In this document: positions 55,360 to 64,000 of the stretch, piece after piece | Layout of the letters: each line of letters begins with the position of its first letter | Numbering within the stretch: the first letter of the stretch is position 1 | DNA from: Streptomyces peucetius | GTDB taxonomy: Bacteria > Actinomycetota > Actinomycetes > Streptomycetales > Streptomycetaceae | Length of the DNA stretch: 64,000 nucleotides | Assembly: GCF_025854275.1 (NCBI RefSeq) | Contig: NZ_CP107567.1 | Span: 620,001 to 684,000 of the forward strand | Reading direction: 5' to 3' | Program-made: the position numbers and the translations under genes | Notes under the pieces: model-generated | Databases searched by the model: none | Told to the model about the DNA's origin: nothing | Seen by the model: the letters and a program-made list of their open reading frames with translations, nothing else

Positions 55360-57555
55360 ATGCCCGCAGCCGGCACACCGGTCGCGCCGACGCGACCGAG
55401 ACCACCCGACACCACCTGGCGGCGAGGCCTCACGGGGGCGGTCGTCACCGCGCTGGTGGCCACCCTGCTCGCCTTCGCACCCGCCACCACCGCACACGCC
55501 GCACCCGTGCTGCTCTCCCAGGGCAAGCCGGTCACCACCTCCAGCCAGGAACACAACGGCACACCGGCGGCGCACGCCGTCGACGGCGACAACGGCACCC
55601 GGTGGTCGAGCGCCCACTCCGATCCGCAGTGGATCCAGGTGGACCTGGGCGCACCGGCGGCGCTCAGCCAGGTCGAACTGCGCTGGGAGACCGCGTACGC
55701 CGAGGCTTACCGCATCGAGCTGTCGACGGACGGGAACACCTGGTCGACGGCCTACTCGACCACGAGCGGGGGCGGCGGCACGGAGACCGTCGACATCTCC
55801 GGTACGGCCCGTCATGTGCGGATGACAGGCACCGCGCGCGCCACGCAATGGGGCTACTCGCTCTGGGAGTTCAAGGTGTTCGGCTCGACCGGCGGGGACG
55901 GCCCGGTCATCCCGGGCGGCGGCGACCTGGGCCCGAACGTCCATGTCTTCGACCCGTCGACACCGGGCATCCAGGCCAAGCTCGACGAGGTGTTCCGGCA
56001 GCAGGAGTCGGCCCAGTTCGGCTCCGGCCGCCATGCCTTCTTCTTCAAGCCGGGCACGTACAACGGCCTCAACGCGCAGATCGGCTTCTACACCCAGATC
56101 GCGGGCCTCGGCCTGAGGCCGGACGACACCACCATCAACGGGGACGTGACCGTCGACGCCGGTTGGTTCGAGGGCAATGCCACCCAGAACTTCTGGCGGG
56201 CCGCGGAGAACCTCGCCCTGAACCCGGTCAGCGGGACCAACCGCTGGGCCGTGTCACAGGCGGCCTCGTTCCGCCGTATGCACGTCAAGGGCGGGCTCAA
56301 CCTCGCACCGAGCGGGTACGGCTGGGCCAGCGGCGGCTACATCGCCGACAGCAAGATCGACGGTACCGTCGGGCCGTACTCGCAGCAGCAGTGGTACACC
56401 CGCGACAGCTCGGTCGGCGGCTGGACCAACGGCGTGTGGAACATGACGTTCTCGGGCGTGGAGGGCGCCCCCGCCACCGGCTTCCCCGACCCGCCGTACA
56501 CGACGCTCGACACGACGCCGATCTCCCGCGAGAAGCCGTTCCTCTACCTGGACGGCGACACGTACAAGGTGTTCGCCCCGGACAAGCGGACCGGCGCCCG
56601 CGGCACCACCTGGGCCTCCGGCACCCCGCAGGGCCGGTCGGTTCCGCTGGACCAGTTCTACGTCGTCAAGCCCGGCGCCACCGCCGCCACCATCAACGCG
56701 GCGCTCGCGCAGGGCCTGCACCTGCTCTTCACCCCCGGTGTCTACCACGTGGACCGGACGATCGAGGTCAACCGCCCGGGCACGATCGTGCTGGGCCTCG
56801 GGCTGGCCACGATCATCCCCGACAACGGCGTCACCGCCATGAAGGTCGCCGACGTCGACGGCGTCCGCCTCGCGGGCTTCCTGATCGACGCAGGGCCGGT
56901 CAACTCGCCCACCCTGCTGGAGGTCGGCGGCGAGAACGCCACCGCCGACCACGCCGCCGACCCGACGACGGTGCAGGACGTCTACATCCGCATCGGCGGG
57001 GCGGGTCCCGGCAAGGCGACCACCAGCATCGTGGTCAACAGCGACGACGTCATCATCGACCACACCTGGGTGTGGCGCGCCGACCACGGCGAGGGCGTCG
57101 GCTGGGAGACCAACCGGGCCGACTACGGCGTCCGCGTCAACGGTGACGACGTGCTGGCCACGGGCCTGTTCGTGGAGCACTTCAACAAGTACGACGTGGA
57201 GTGGTACGGCGAGCGCGGCCGGACGATCTTCTTCCAGAACGAGAAGGCGTACGACGCGCCGAACCAGGCGGCCATCCAGAACGGCAGCACCAAGGGTTAC
57301 GCCGCCTACCGCGTCGACGACTCGGTCGACACCCACGAGGGGTGGGGCATGGGCAGCTACTGCTACTACAACGTCGACCCCACCATCCGTCAGGAGCATG
57401 GCTTCCGGGCCCCGGTGAAGCCGGGCGTGAGGTTCCACCATCTGCTGGTGGTCTCGCTCGGCGGAAACGGCCACTACGAGCATGTGATCAACCAGACGGG
57501 TTCACCGACCTCCGGCACGTCCACCGTGCCGTCCACGGTCGTCTCGTTCCCCTGA
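55360..57555 (+). CDS. Secreted exo-beta-1,3-glucanase, GH55, with F5/8 C (CBM32-like) domain
   Basis: About 731 residues. A signal peptide ends near THAA. A discoidin/F5-8 type C domain (about 50-165: GKPVTTSSQEHNGTPAAHAVDGD) is joined by a Gly-rich linker to a double beta-helix domain (about 185-731). That part closely resembles Streptomyces laminarin-active GH55 enzymes: DLGPNVHVFDPSTP, FKPGTYNGLNAQIGFYTQIAGLGL, VWRADHGEGVGWETN and YEHVIN near the end. I have not assigned the catalytic Glu. GAGGAG precedes the ATG. Confidence 0.88.
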   Translation: MPAAGTPVAPTRPRPPDTTWRRGLTGAVVTALVATLLAFAPATTAHAAPVLLSQGKPVTTSSQEHNGTPAAHAVDGDNGTRWSSAHSDPQWIQVDLGAPAALSQVELRWETAYAEAYRIELSTDGNTWSTAYSTTSGGGGTETVDISGTARHVRMTGTARATQWGYSLWEFKVFGSTGGDGPVIPGGGDLGPNVHVFDPSTPGIQAKLDEVFRQQESAQFGSGRHAFFFKPGTYNGLNAQIGFYTQIAGLGLRPDDTTINGDVTVDAGWFEGNATQNFWRAAENLALNPVSGTNRWAVSQAASFRRMHVKGGLNLAPSGYGWASGGYIADSKIDGTVGPYSQQQWYTRDSSVGGWTNGVWNMTFSGVEGAPATGFPDPPYTTLDTTPISREKPFLYLDGDTYKVFAPDKRTGARGTTWASGTPQGRSVPLDQFYVVKPGATAATINAALAQGLHLLFTPGVYHVDRTIEVNRPGTIVLGLGLATIIPDNGVTAMKVADVDGVRLAGFLIDAGPVNSPTLLEVGGENATADHAADPTTVQDVYIRIGGAGPGKATTSIVVNSDDVIIDHTWVWRADHGEGVGWETNRADYGVRVNGDDVLATGLFVEHFNKYDVEWYGERGRTIFFQNEKAYDAPNQAAIQNGSTKGYAAYRVDDSVDTHEGWGMGSYCYYNVDPTIRQEHGFRAPVKPGVRFHHLLVVSLGGNGHYEHVINQTGSPTSGTSTVPSTVVSFP

Positions 57556-57749
57556 CCGCGCCTGCGGCCGGTCCCTGGTCCCGCCGACCGGGGGCCGGCC
57601 AAGGTCCGTGCATGGCGCGCACCGAACTGGAGGCGCAGTGCAACGTGCACCTGCTACACGACGCCGTGCATCGTCACCGAGGGCGCCCCGGCCCGGGCCG
57701 GGGCGGCGCTGAACGCGCAGTACGAGCTGCCGTGAGCCGTATGCGGCAA
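57556..57749 (+). other. Short intergenic region with a possible C-terminal gene remnant
   Basis: A short segment (about 57645-57735) reads TPCIVTEGAPARAGAALNAQYELP and then stops. It has coding-like composition, but no start or parent gene is identifiable. GC-rich repeats just after the GH55 stop may be a terminator. Confidence 0.3.
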
Positions 57750-57781
57750 GGGGCCGTTCCGGCCGCGGCGGAACGGGCCCC
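57750..57781. terminator. Terminator at the end of the LacI gene
   Basis: GGGGCC-GTTCC (57750-57760) pairs with GGAAC-G-GGCCCC (57770-57781), leaving one bulged base. It lies just beyond the LacI stop at 57790 on the minus strand. Confidence 0.65.
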
Positions 57782-57789
57782 GCACAGCA

Positions 57790-58830
57790 CTACGCGGAAT
57801 CCCGGATCACCAGCTCCGCGTCGAAGACGACGGAGGTGGGCTCGGTCCGGATGCCCTCGATCTGTTCCTGGAGCAGCCGGGCCATGGTGGCCGCCATCTC
57901 CTGCACCGGCTGCCGGACCGTGGTCAGCGGCGGCCGGCAGGCGAGGGCCGCACTGGAGTCGTCGAAGCCGATGACCGCCACGTCGTCCGGCACCCGGCGG
58001 CCGCTCTCGCGCAGCGCCTCGCACGCGCCCTGGGCCATCAGGTCGTTGGCCGCGAAGACACCGTCGATGTCGGGGTGCTCGCTCAGCAGCCGGTTCATGG
58101 CGGCGGCACCGCTGTCGACGGTGAACCGTCCCTCGGCGACGGGTATCCAGGGCCGGCCGTGGCGGGCCATGGTGTCGCGGAAACCGGCCAGCCGGTCCTG
58201 GGCGGCGGGCAGTTCCAGCGGTCCGGCCACCGTGGCGATCCGCCGGCAGCCGCGCCCCAGCAGATGCTCGGCGGCCAGCTGCGCTCCCTCGCGGTGCGCG
58301 ACGTCGACGAAACTGACGGGCGCCTGCGGCAGCGGACGGGCGAACAGCGCGCAGGGCAGGCCCTCGGACGCGAGGAGCGCGGGCAGAGGGTCCTCGGCAC
58401 GGGTGGAGAAGACGAGCGCGCCGTCCGCGCTGCCCTGGCGCAGATACGCCACCACCTGCTGACGGGCGGCCTCCGTCTCCGCGAACATCAGCACCGGGTA
58501 CATGGACCGTGGCCGCAGGAAGCCGACGACGCCGCTGACGACGCGGCCGAAGAAGGGGTCGGCCAGTGCCCGCGCCGCGAACGCGTTCTGCTCGGTCTCC
58601 GAGTCGTCCCCGGCGCCGGAGACGACCAGCGCGATGGTCTCGGCGCGGCGGGTCACCAGGGAACGCGCCGCACGGTTGGGGGCGTAGCCGGTGCTGCGGA
58701 TCGCGGTGCGTACGGCGTCCTGGATGGCGGGGTCCACGTTGCGGACGCCGTTGACGACACGGGAGACGGTGGCGCGGGAGACTCCCGCCTCGCGGGCCAC
58801 GTCCTCCAGGGTGGGCGCCTGTCTGGTCAT
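57790..58830 (-). CDS. LacI-family transcriptional regulator (beta-glucan module)
   Basis: About 346 residues: helix-turn-helix PTLEDVAREAGVSRATVSRVVNGVRNV and a LacI sugar-binding core with VSGAGDDSETEQNAFAARALADPFFG, DGALVFSTRAED and VIGFDDSSAALACRPPLTTVRQP. It lies between the GH55 gene and the GH3 remnant, both preceded by GGAGAGCGCTCTCC, so it is the probable repressor of both. Inducer candidates are laminaribiose, gentiobiose or cellobiose. The ATG at 58830 lies ten bases from the GH3 remnant stop, so the gene is likely the second cistron of that operon. Confidence 0.9.
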   Translation of the reverse strand: MTRQAPTLEDVAREAGVSRATVSRVVNGVRNVDPAIQDAVRTAIRSTGYAPNRAARSLVTRRAETIALVVSGAGDDSETEQNAFAARALADPFFGRVVSGVVGFLRPRSMYPVLMFAETEAARQQVVAYLRQGSADGALVFSTRAEDPLPALLASEGLPCALFARPLPQAPVSFVDVAHREGAQLAAEHLLGRGCRRIATVAGPLELPAAQDRLAGFRDTMARHGRPWIPVAEGRFTVDSGAAAMNRLLSEHPDIDGVFAANDLMAQGACEALRESGRRVPDDVAVIGFDDSSAALACRPPLTTVRQPVQEMAATMARLLQEQIEGIRTEPTSVVFDAELVIRDSA

Positions 58831-58840
58831 GCACCGCACC

Positions 58841-59462
58841 CTATCGGCCGAGGCGGCCGGCCTCCGCGGCGGTGACGGCGAGCGTGCTGGTCAGCGGCAG
58901 GTCCCCGGCGGACCGGCCCGGACGGCGGCCTCGAAGGGGGCCAGGTACACCTCCCGCAGGGCACGCGCGTCGACGCGTACGTCGACCGTGAGGCGTTGGA
59001 TCTCGGAGTCGCCTGCGACGTAGTGCTCGGCGGTGGCGGCGACGCCGTGCGCCTGGATGCCCCGGATCAGGGCGGCTCCGGTGCGGCCCGCGAGCAGCGG
59101 GTCCTCCGAGAAGCACACGAAGTGGCGGCCGCCGAGGGGCGACCGGTGCAGATTGAGGGTGGCGCGAGGAGCACGTGCACGCCCTTGCGCCTCGCCTCGG
59201 CGGCCAGCAGCCCGCCGAGGCGTCCGACGAGGTCGTCGTCCCACATCGCGCCGAGCGCGGAGGCAGAGGGCGGCAGGGCGGAGGTGTTCCGCTCGTCCCA
59301 GGAGTCTCCGCGCCCGCCCGCCGGGCCGTCGGAGGGGGTGAGGGCGGCCAGGCCGGCCGCCGACTCCGCGTGGGTGTCCCAGGTGGTCGCCCCCGTGAGC
59401 AGGCGGATCTTCTGCCGGGTGTCCAGTTTGTCGATCAGCCGGGCCAGGCCGTCCTCGGCCAT
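58841..59462 (-). pseudogene. GH3 beta-glucosidase gene with frameshift and large internal deletion
   Basis: From ATG 59462 the frame reads LDTRQKIRLLTGATTWDTHAESA, SDGPAGGRGDSWDERN and AAEARRKGVHVLLAP, typical of the GH3 N-terminus. A missing C near 59161 shifts the frame; the next frame continues TLNLHRSPLGGRHFVCFSEDPLLAGR and AHGVAATAEHYVAGDSE to FEAAVRAG. There the GH3 sequence stops and a short tail, GDLPLTSTLAVTAAEAGRLGR, ends at 58841. Some 600 central codons, including the nucleophile Asp region, are gone. No active enzyme can be made. Confidence 0.85.
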
Positions 59463-59483
59463 GTGGTGTTCCCCCCACACCGC

Positions 59484-59528
59484 CGGAGAGCGCTCTCCGA
59501 GACGGGGAACACCACTGCGACCTGTCAA
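59484..59528 (-). promoter_or_regulatory. Promoter and LacI operator of the GH3/LacI transcript
   Basis: On the minus strand TTGACA (59523-59528) and CCGTCT (59500-59505) are 17 bp apart. A 16-bp palindrome, CGGAGAGCGCTCTCCG (59484-59499), follows directly. The control region is intact although the GH3 gene is not, which makes sense if it still drives the LacI gene. The -35 overlaps the 3' end of the ROK gene. Confidence 0.72.
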
Positions 59529-60814
59529 TGGACCGCTCGTCCCTCCAGGGCGGCCCGCCAGGCCGGCGCGACGATCTCGCGGGCCGGCCTGGCTCTTCGG
59601 CCGCCGGCCGCGAGGAAGTGGGCGAGCGGCAGGGTCGCCGCGCCCAGCGTCACCGCGTCGGGTCCCAGGGCGCCGAGATCGATCGTCACGCGTCCGGCCG
59701 GGTAGCCCAGCGAGTACGCGGTGGCGTACTCGCGCACGGCGGCGAGGAACCGGGGGCCGAGTTCGAGCCCGGCCCAGCCGCCCATGAGGATCCGTTCGGG
59801 CTGGAAGAGATTGATGAGGCCGGAGAGCCCGGCGCCCAGGTACTCGGCCGTCTCCTGGAGCACCGCCAGCGCCACGGGATCGGCGGCCCCTTCTCCGGCC
59901 GGATACGCCGCGGCCAGCAGGGCCCCGAGCGCGGTCTCCTCGTCGGAGCCCTCCGGGGGGCATCCGCCGGCCTCCCGCCACCGTTCCAGCAGCGCCTCCG
60001 CGCCCGCGTACGCCTCCAGGCACCCGAGGGCGCCACAACGGCACCTGCGCCCCTGCACCTTGACGGTGAGGTGGCCCCATTCGAGGGCGCGGCCCTGTTC
60101 GGCCACGTCCGTCACGTGGCAGGCGCCCACACCCGAACCGAAGAGGATCACGGCCACGCTCTGCGCACCGCGTCCGGCCCCGAACCACATCTCCGCCTGC
60201 CCCAGCGTCCTGGCGCCGTTCTCGATGAAGTACGGCACGGTGTCCGGCAGTCCGCACGCGTCGCGCAGCAGCGCCTCCAGCGGCACGGCGTCCCAGCCGA
60301 TGGTCTGGCCGTGGACGACCGCCCCGTCCTGCGGCGTCCGGGCCACGATGCCCGGCACGCCCACACCGACGCCGACGAGGTGTCCGGCGGTCGTCCCCGC
60401 GTGGCGCAGCACGTCGCCGATGGCGTCGCGGATGTGTTCCACGATGACGCCGACGTCGTACCCGTGGCCGGTCAGCACCCGTTCGGCGCGCGCGAGTTCG
60501 GTGAGGGTCAGGTCGAAGAGTTCGACGCGCACCCGGGTCTCGCCGACGTCGACGCCGATCAGATGGCCGCTCGCGGGGACGATGCGCAGCAGCGTGCGCG
60601 GACGGCCGCCGCCGGAGTCGACACTGCCGGCCTCCTCCACCAGGCCGTCCGCGGCGAGTTCACCGACGACGTTGCTGATGGTGCCGGAGCTGAGCCCGGT
60701 TGCGGGCCCGAGCGCCTGGCGGCTCATCGACCCGTCGAAGTACAACCGTTGCAGTACCGCGGCACGGTTGCTCCGCCGCAGGTCGTTGACCGTCCGTCCG
60801 GCCTGTCCAGCCAT
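59525..60814 (-). CDS. ROK-family transcriptional regulator
   Basis: About 429 residues. The N-terminal helix-turn-helix is around LYFDGSMSRQALGPATGLSSGTISNVVGEL. The ROK domain follows (GHLIGVDVGETRVRVELFDL), with the zinc motif CRCGALGCLEAY and the sugar-binding region ALEWGHLTV. XylR/NagC-type proteins of this kind respond to sugars. It is divergent from the ABC operon starting at 60997 and separated by an AT-richer inverted repeat, so it probably controls that importer. GAGGAG precedes the ATG. Confidence 0.9.
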   Translation of the reverse strand: MAGQAGRTVNDLRRSNRAAVLQRLYFDGSMSRQALGPATGLSSGTISNVVGELAADGLVEEAGSVDSGGGRPRTLLRIVPASGHLIGVDVGETRVRVELFDLTLTELARAERVLTGHGYDVGVIVEHIRDAIGDVLRHAGTTAGHLVGVGVGVPGIVARTPQDGAVVHGQTIGWDAVPLEALLRDACGLPDTVPYFIENGARTLGQAEMWFGAGRGAQSVAVILFGSGVGACHVTDVAEQGRALEWGHLTVKVQGRRCRCGALGCLEAYAGAEALLERWREAGGCPPEGSDEETALGALLAAAYPAGEGAADPVALAVLQETAEYLGAGLSGLINLFQPERILMGGWAGLELGPRFLAAVREYATAYSLGYPAGRVTIDLGALGPDAVTLGAATLPLAHFLAAGGRRARPAREIVAPAWRAALEGRAVH

Positions 60815-60884
60815 GCAGTGCTCCTCGGATCCGCGCGCTCGGACGTCACCTTCGCGCCAGCCCTTGACGCGGTCGCCCCCAGAA

Positions 60885-60909
60885 GCTTAACTCACGTCCT
60901 AAATTAAGC
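60885..60909. promoter_or_regulatory. Inverted repeat between ROK and ABC operon
   Basis: GCTTAA (60885-60890) and TTAAGC (60904-60909) are separated by 13 bases in a notably AT-rich patch for this genome. The position between the divergent ROK and solute-binding genes fits a ROK operator. Confidence 0.55.
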
Positions 60910-60996
60910 CGTGAGGTCATCCAGGAGTCGTGCCGCGTTCCGCCGGCCCCCTGCCCGCGGCGCCCGATGCTCCCGATGGAAGGGACACCTGGAGCC

Positions 60997-62313
60997 ATGC
61001 ACAGATTCAGAGCCGTAGCCCGTGGTGCGATCGCCGTCTCCCTGCTCGCCACCGCCACCGCCTGCGGCGGCGGCTCACCGACCGGTGGTGGCTCCGACGC
61101 GTCCCCGAAGACCCTCACCTACTGGGCGTCCAACCAGGGCCCCGACCTCGAGGCCGACAAGAAGATCCTGGAACCCGAGCTGAAGAAGTTCGAGGAGCGG
61201 ACCGGCATCGAGGTCGAACTCGAAGTCGTCCCCTGGTCCGACCTCCTCACCCGGATCATGACCGCCACCACCTCCGGTCAGGGCCCCGACGTACTCAACA
61301 TCGGCAACACCTGGTCGGCGTCCCTCCAGTCGACCGGGGCGCTGCTGCCGTGGGACGAGAAGAACCTCGCGAAGATCGGCGGCAGGGACCGGTTCGTCGA
61401 AGCGGCCCTCGCCTCCACCGGCGCGACCGGCTCCGACCCGGCGGCCGTGCCGCTGTACTCGATGTCGTACGCCCTCTACTACAACAAGAAGATGTTCGCC
61501 GACGCGGGCATCGAGAAGCCGCCGGCCACCTGGGACGAGCTGGTCGCCACCGGCAAGAAGCTGTCCCGGGACGGCAAGTGGGCGCTCGGCGCGGAGGGCG
61601 CCAACCTGTCCAACAACATCCACCAGGTGTTCGTCCTCGGCAAGCAGCACGGCGCCGAGTTCTTCGACGCCTCCGGCGAGGCCGACTTCACCTCCGACGG
61701 CGCGGTGGCGGCCGTCAAGCAGTACGTGGACTTCATGGCCACCGACAAGATCGTCGCCCCGGGCAACGCCGAGTACGCCCAGAACCAGTCGCTCAGCGAC
61801 TTCGCCAACGACAAGACGGCGATGGTGCTGTGGCAGGCAGCCGCCTCCACCTTCAAGTCCCAGGGCATGAGCGACGACGAGTGGGGCGTGGCCCCGGTGC
61901 CCGTGCAGTCCGGCACGCCCGGCCAGGGCCGGCAGGTCAACTCCATGGTCGCCGGCATCAACATGGCCGTCTTCAAGAACACCGACAACCTCGACGGCGC
62001 CCTCGAGTTCATGAAGTTCATGACCAGCGACGAGGAGCAGCGGATCCTCTGCACGACGTACGGCTCGATACCGCCGGTCAAGGCCGCCCAGAACGACCCT
62101 GCCTTCGACCGCCCCGAGCTGAAGGTGCTCCGCGACACCCTCGCCACCAGCGCCGCCCCGCTCCCCCAGGTGCCGAGCGAGTCGCAGTTCGAGACCGTCG
62201 TCGGCACCGCGGTCAAGAATCTGTTCGCCGCGGCCGCCGGCGGCAAGCCGGTGACCACCGAGTCCGTCAAGGCCGAACTGGCCAAGGCGCAGCAGCAGAT
62301 GCCGCAGCAGTGA
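60997..62313 (+). CDS. Extracellular solute-binding lipoprotein (sugar ABC importer)
   Basis: About 438 residues; the lipobox ends at Cys23 (TATAC). Family 1 sugar-binding features are present: LTYWASNQGPDLEADKK, VVPWSDLLTRIMTATTSGQGPDVLNIGNTW, and PLYSMSYALYYNKKMFADAGI. ATG 60997 is chosen because the signal peptide starts there; ATGs at 60967 and 60976 are alternatives. It lies between the beta-glucan module and two permeases, so a beta-glucoside ligand is plausible but not shown. Confidence 0.88.
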   Translation: MHRFRAVARGAIAVSLLATATACGGGSPTGGGSDASPKTLTYWASNQGPDLEADKKILEPELKKFEERTGIEVELEVVPWSDLLTRIMTATTSGQGPDVLNIGNTWSASLQSTGALLPWDEKNLAKIGGRDRFVEAALASTGATGSDPAAVPLYSMSYALYYNKKMFADAGIEKPPATWDELVATGKKLSRDGKWALGAEGANLSNNIHQVFVLGKQHGAEFFDASGEADFTSDGAVAAVKQYVDFMATDKIVAPGNAEYAQNQSLSDFANDKTAMVLWQAAASTFKSQGMSDDEWGVAPVPVQSGTPGQGRQVNSMVAGINMAVFKNTDNLDGALEFMKFMTSDEEQRILCTTYGSIPPVKAAQNDPAFDRPELKVLRDTLATSAAPLPQVPSESQFETVVGTAVKNLFAAAAGGKPVTTESVKAELAKAQQQMPQQ

Positions 62314-63320
62314 GTGACACCCTCATGAACACGACCGTCGACCCGGAAGTGCGGGAGCGGGCCGTGCGCAAGGACACCCCCGGGGCGGCGCGTGGCCCGC
62401 GCCGCCCCGGGCGGCTGCGGCGCTCCGCACTGCCGTACCTCCTGCTGCTCCCGGCCCTTCTCCTGGAACTCCTGATCCATCTGGTGCCGATCGCCCTCGG
62501 TATCGCGATGAGCTTCAAGGAGCTGACCCAGTTCCACCTCCGCGACTGGGGGGCGGCCCCTTGGTCCGGGCTGGACAACTTCGAGGTCGCCGTCGACTTC
62601 GACGCCCCCGTAGGCGAGGCCCTGCTCACATCGTTCGTCACCACGTGCCTGTTCACCGTCCTGTCGGTCGCGCTGTGCTGGCTGCTGGGGACCGCCGCCG
62701 CGGTCTGCATGCAGGAGAGCTTCAAGGGCCGCGGCTACCTGCGGGCGCTGTTCCTCGTCCCGTACGCGCTGCCCGTCTACGCCGCCGTGATCACCTGGGC
62801 GTTCATGTTCCAGCGCGACAACGGCCTGATCAACCATGTGCTGCACGACCAGTTGGGCCTCACCGACAGCCCGTCGTTCTGGCTGATCGGCGACAACAGC
62901 TTCTGGGCGCTGCTGATCGTCTCCGTGTGGAAGGGCTGGCCGTTCGCCTTCCTCATCGTGATGGCGGGTCTCCAGAACATCCCGCGGGAGCTGTACGAGG
63001 CCGCTGCCCTCGACGGGGCGGGTGTGTGGCAGCAGATCCGGCGGATCACCCTGCCGTCGCTGCGGCCGGTCAACCAGGTGCTGGTGCTGGTGCTGTTCCT
63101 GTGGACGTTCAACGACTTCAACACGCCGTTCGTGCTCTTCGGCAAGGCGGCGCCGGAGGCGGCGAACCTCATCTCCATCCACATCTACCAGTCGTCGTTC
63201 GCCACCTGGAACTTCGGCACGGGCTCCGCCATGTCCGTGCTGCTGCTGGGCTTCCTGCTGCTGGTGACCGCCGTGTACCTGGTTGTCACCTCGCGCGGGA
63301 GGAAGGCGTCCGATGTCTAG
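62310..63320 (+). CDS. Carbohydrate ABC transporter permease (MalF-like)
   Basis: About 336 residues from GTG 62310, which overlaps the binding-protein stop as GTGA; ATG 62325 is the alternative. Six membrane segments, with the EAA loop at LYEAAALDGAGVWQQIRRITLP. It is the first channel subunit. Confidence 0.88.
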   Translation: MSDTLMNTTVDPEVRERAVRKDTPGAARGPRRPGRLRRSALPYLLLLPALLLELLIHLVPIALGIAMSFKELTQFHLRDWGAAPWSGLDNFEVAVDFDAPVGEALLTSFVTTCLFTVLSVALCWLLGTAAAVCMQESFKGRGYLRALFLVPYALPVYAAVITWAFMFQRDNGLINHVLHDQLGLTDSPSFWLIGDNSFWALLIVSVWKGWPFAFLIVMAGLQNIPRELYEAAALDGAGVWQQIRRITLPSLRPVNQVLVLVLFLWTFNDFNTPFVLFGKAAPEAANLISIHIYQSSFATWNFGTGSAMSVLLLGFLLLVTAVYLVVTSRGRKASDV

Positions 63321-64000
63321 CACCACGACGCACCGGCCGACGGCCGACGCCACGGCACACCGGCCCCGGGTGCACCGGTCCCCGATGGCAGCGCCGCGTT
63401 CGTTCCTGTGGACGCGCCGGGTCTTCCTGACCCTGCTGACCGGCTTCGTGCTGCTGCCCGTCTACGTCATGGTCTCCAGCTCACTCAAACCGCTGGAGGA
63501 CGTCTCGGGCGAGTTCCGCTGGATGCCGAGCGGGCTGACGATCCGCCCCTACGTCGACATCTGGGGGACCGTCCCGCTGGCCAGGTACTTCATGAACTCG
63601 CTGATCGTGGCGGGCGCGGCCACCGTCTGCTCGGTCGTCATCGCCGTCTTCGCGGCGTACGCCGTCAGCCGCTACCGCTTCCGGGGCAAAAGGCTGTTCA
63701 CCGTCTCCGTGCTGTCGACACAGATGTTCCCGGGCATCCTGTTCCTGCTGCCGCTCTTCCTCATCTTCGTCAACATCGGCAACACGACCGGCGTCGCCCT
63801 CTTCGGCTCGCGCGGCGGGCTGATCCTCACCTACCTGACGTTCTCGCTCCCCTTCTCCATCTGGATGCTGATCGGCTACTTCGACTCGGTCCCCAGGGAG
63901 CTGGACGAGGCCGCGCTCGTCGACGGCTGCGGACCGGTGAAGGCACTGTTCCGTGTCGTCGTGCCGGCCGCCGTCCCGGGGATCGTCGCCGTCGCCGTCT
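63314..64000 (+). CDS. Carbohydrate ABC transporter permease (MalG-like), runs off the right edge
   Basis: The ATG at 63314 overlaps the preceding stop by seven bases and has AGGAAGG upstream. The visible 229 residues include the N-terminal membrane helix LTLLTGFVLLPVYVMVSSSLKPL, AYAVSRYRFRGKRLF and the EAA loop LDEAALVDGCGPVKALFRVVVP. The C-terminal membrane segments lie beyond the window. Confidence 0.88.

Overview
This is a high-GC window with overlapping start/stop pairs (ATGA, GTGA, TGATG), long antisense shadow frames, an AfsR/SARP regulator, Tat-exported sugar enzymes and Streptomyces-type IS256 and Tn3 remnants. It looks like accessory or arm sequence of a Streptomyces chromosome. The dominant theme is use of plant cell-wall polysaccharide, especially pectin rhamnogalacturonan I (RG-I) and its arabinan and galactan side chains. 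Family names come from sequence recognition only; no search was run.

Layout. (1) 1-20.6 kb is an arabinan/L-arabinose module. It holds a sugar-acid dehydratase of the enolase superfamily, a zinc dehydrogenase, two U32-like TIM-barrel proteins, an oligosaccharide ABC importer with GH51 and GH43 arabinan hydrolases, an SMP-30 lactonase with an IclR regulator, a ChvE/MmsAB-type monosaccharide importer, an exported aldose epimerase and a large exported GH51. Every promoter I can place here carries a pair of GTTCGANATNNCGAAC-like operators exactly 19 bp apart. (2) 20.6-28.1 kb holds a Tat/lipoprotein multicopper oxidase, an IS256 relic, a decayed VanX-like peptidase, an AfsR-type regulator and an exported NlpC/P60 protein with a lectin-like propeller. 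(3) 28.2-39.0 kb is an RG-I module: Gfo/Idh/MocA oxidoreductase, DUF6807, PL26-type exolyase, YesL, an ABC importer and a GH53 galactanase. (4) 39.3-44.2 kb is a damaged galactan module: a GH42 beta-galactosidase and a solute-binding protein have both lost their 5' ends at one junction, followed by two intact permeases and a LacI regulator.

(5) 44.2-55 kb is mixed: enolase, TetR and Tn3-transposase relics, an exported alpha/beta hydrolase, a flavin-reductase-like protein, a NarL-type two-component system beside a MacB/FtsX-type ABC system, an orphan protein and a class II glutamine amidotransferase. (6) 55.3-59.5 kb is a beta-1,3-glucan module: an F5/8-GH55 exoglucanase, a LacI regulator and a GH3 beta-glucosidase gene with a large internal deletion. 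GH55 and GH3 share one palindromic operator. (7) 59.5-64 kb is a ROK regulator and a sugar ABC importer; the last permease runs off the right edge.

Working model: exported GH51, GH43, GH53, GH55 and PL26 enzymes release oligosaccharides and monosaccharides. Separate importers take them up, cytoplasmic GH51, GH42 and GH3 enzymes finish hydrolysis, and the lactonase, dehydratase and dehydrogenase set suggests an oxidative route for one pentose or hexose. The GH42 and GH3 steps appear broken in this strain. No tRNA, rRNA or CRISPR array was seen.
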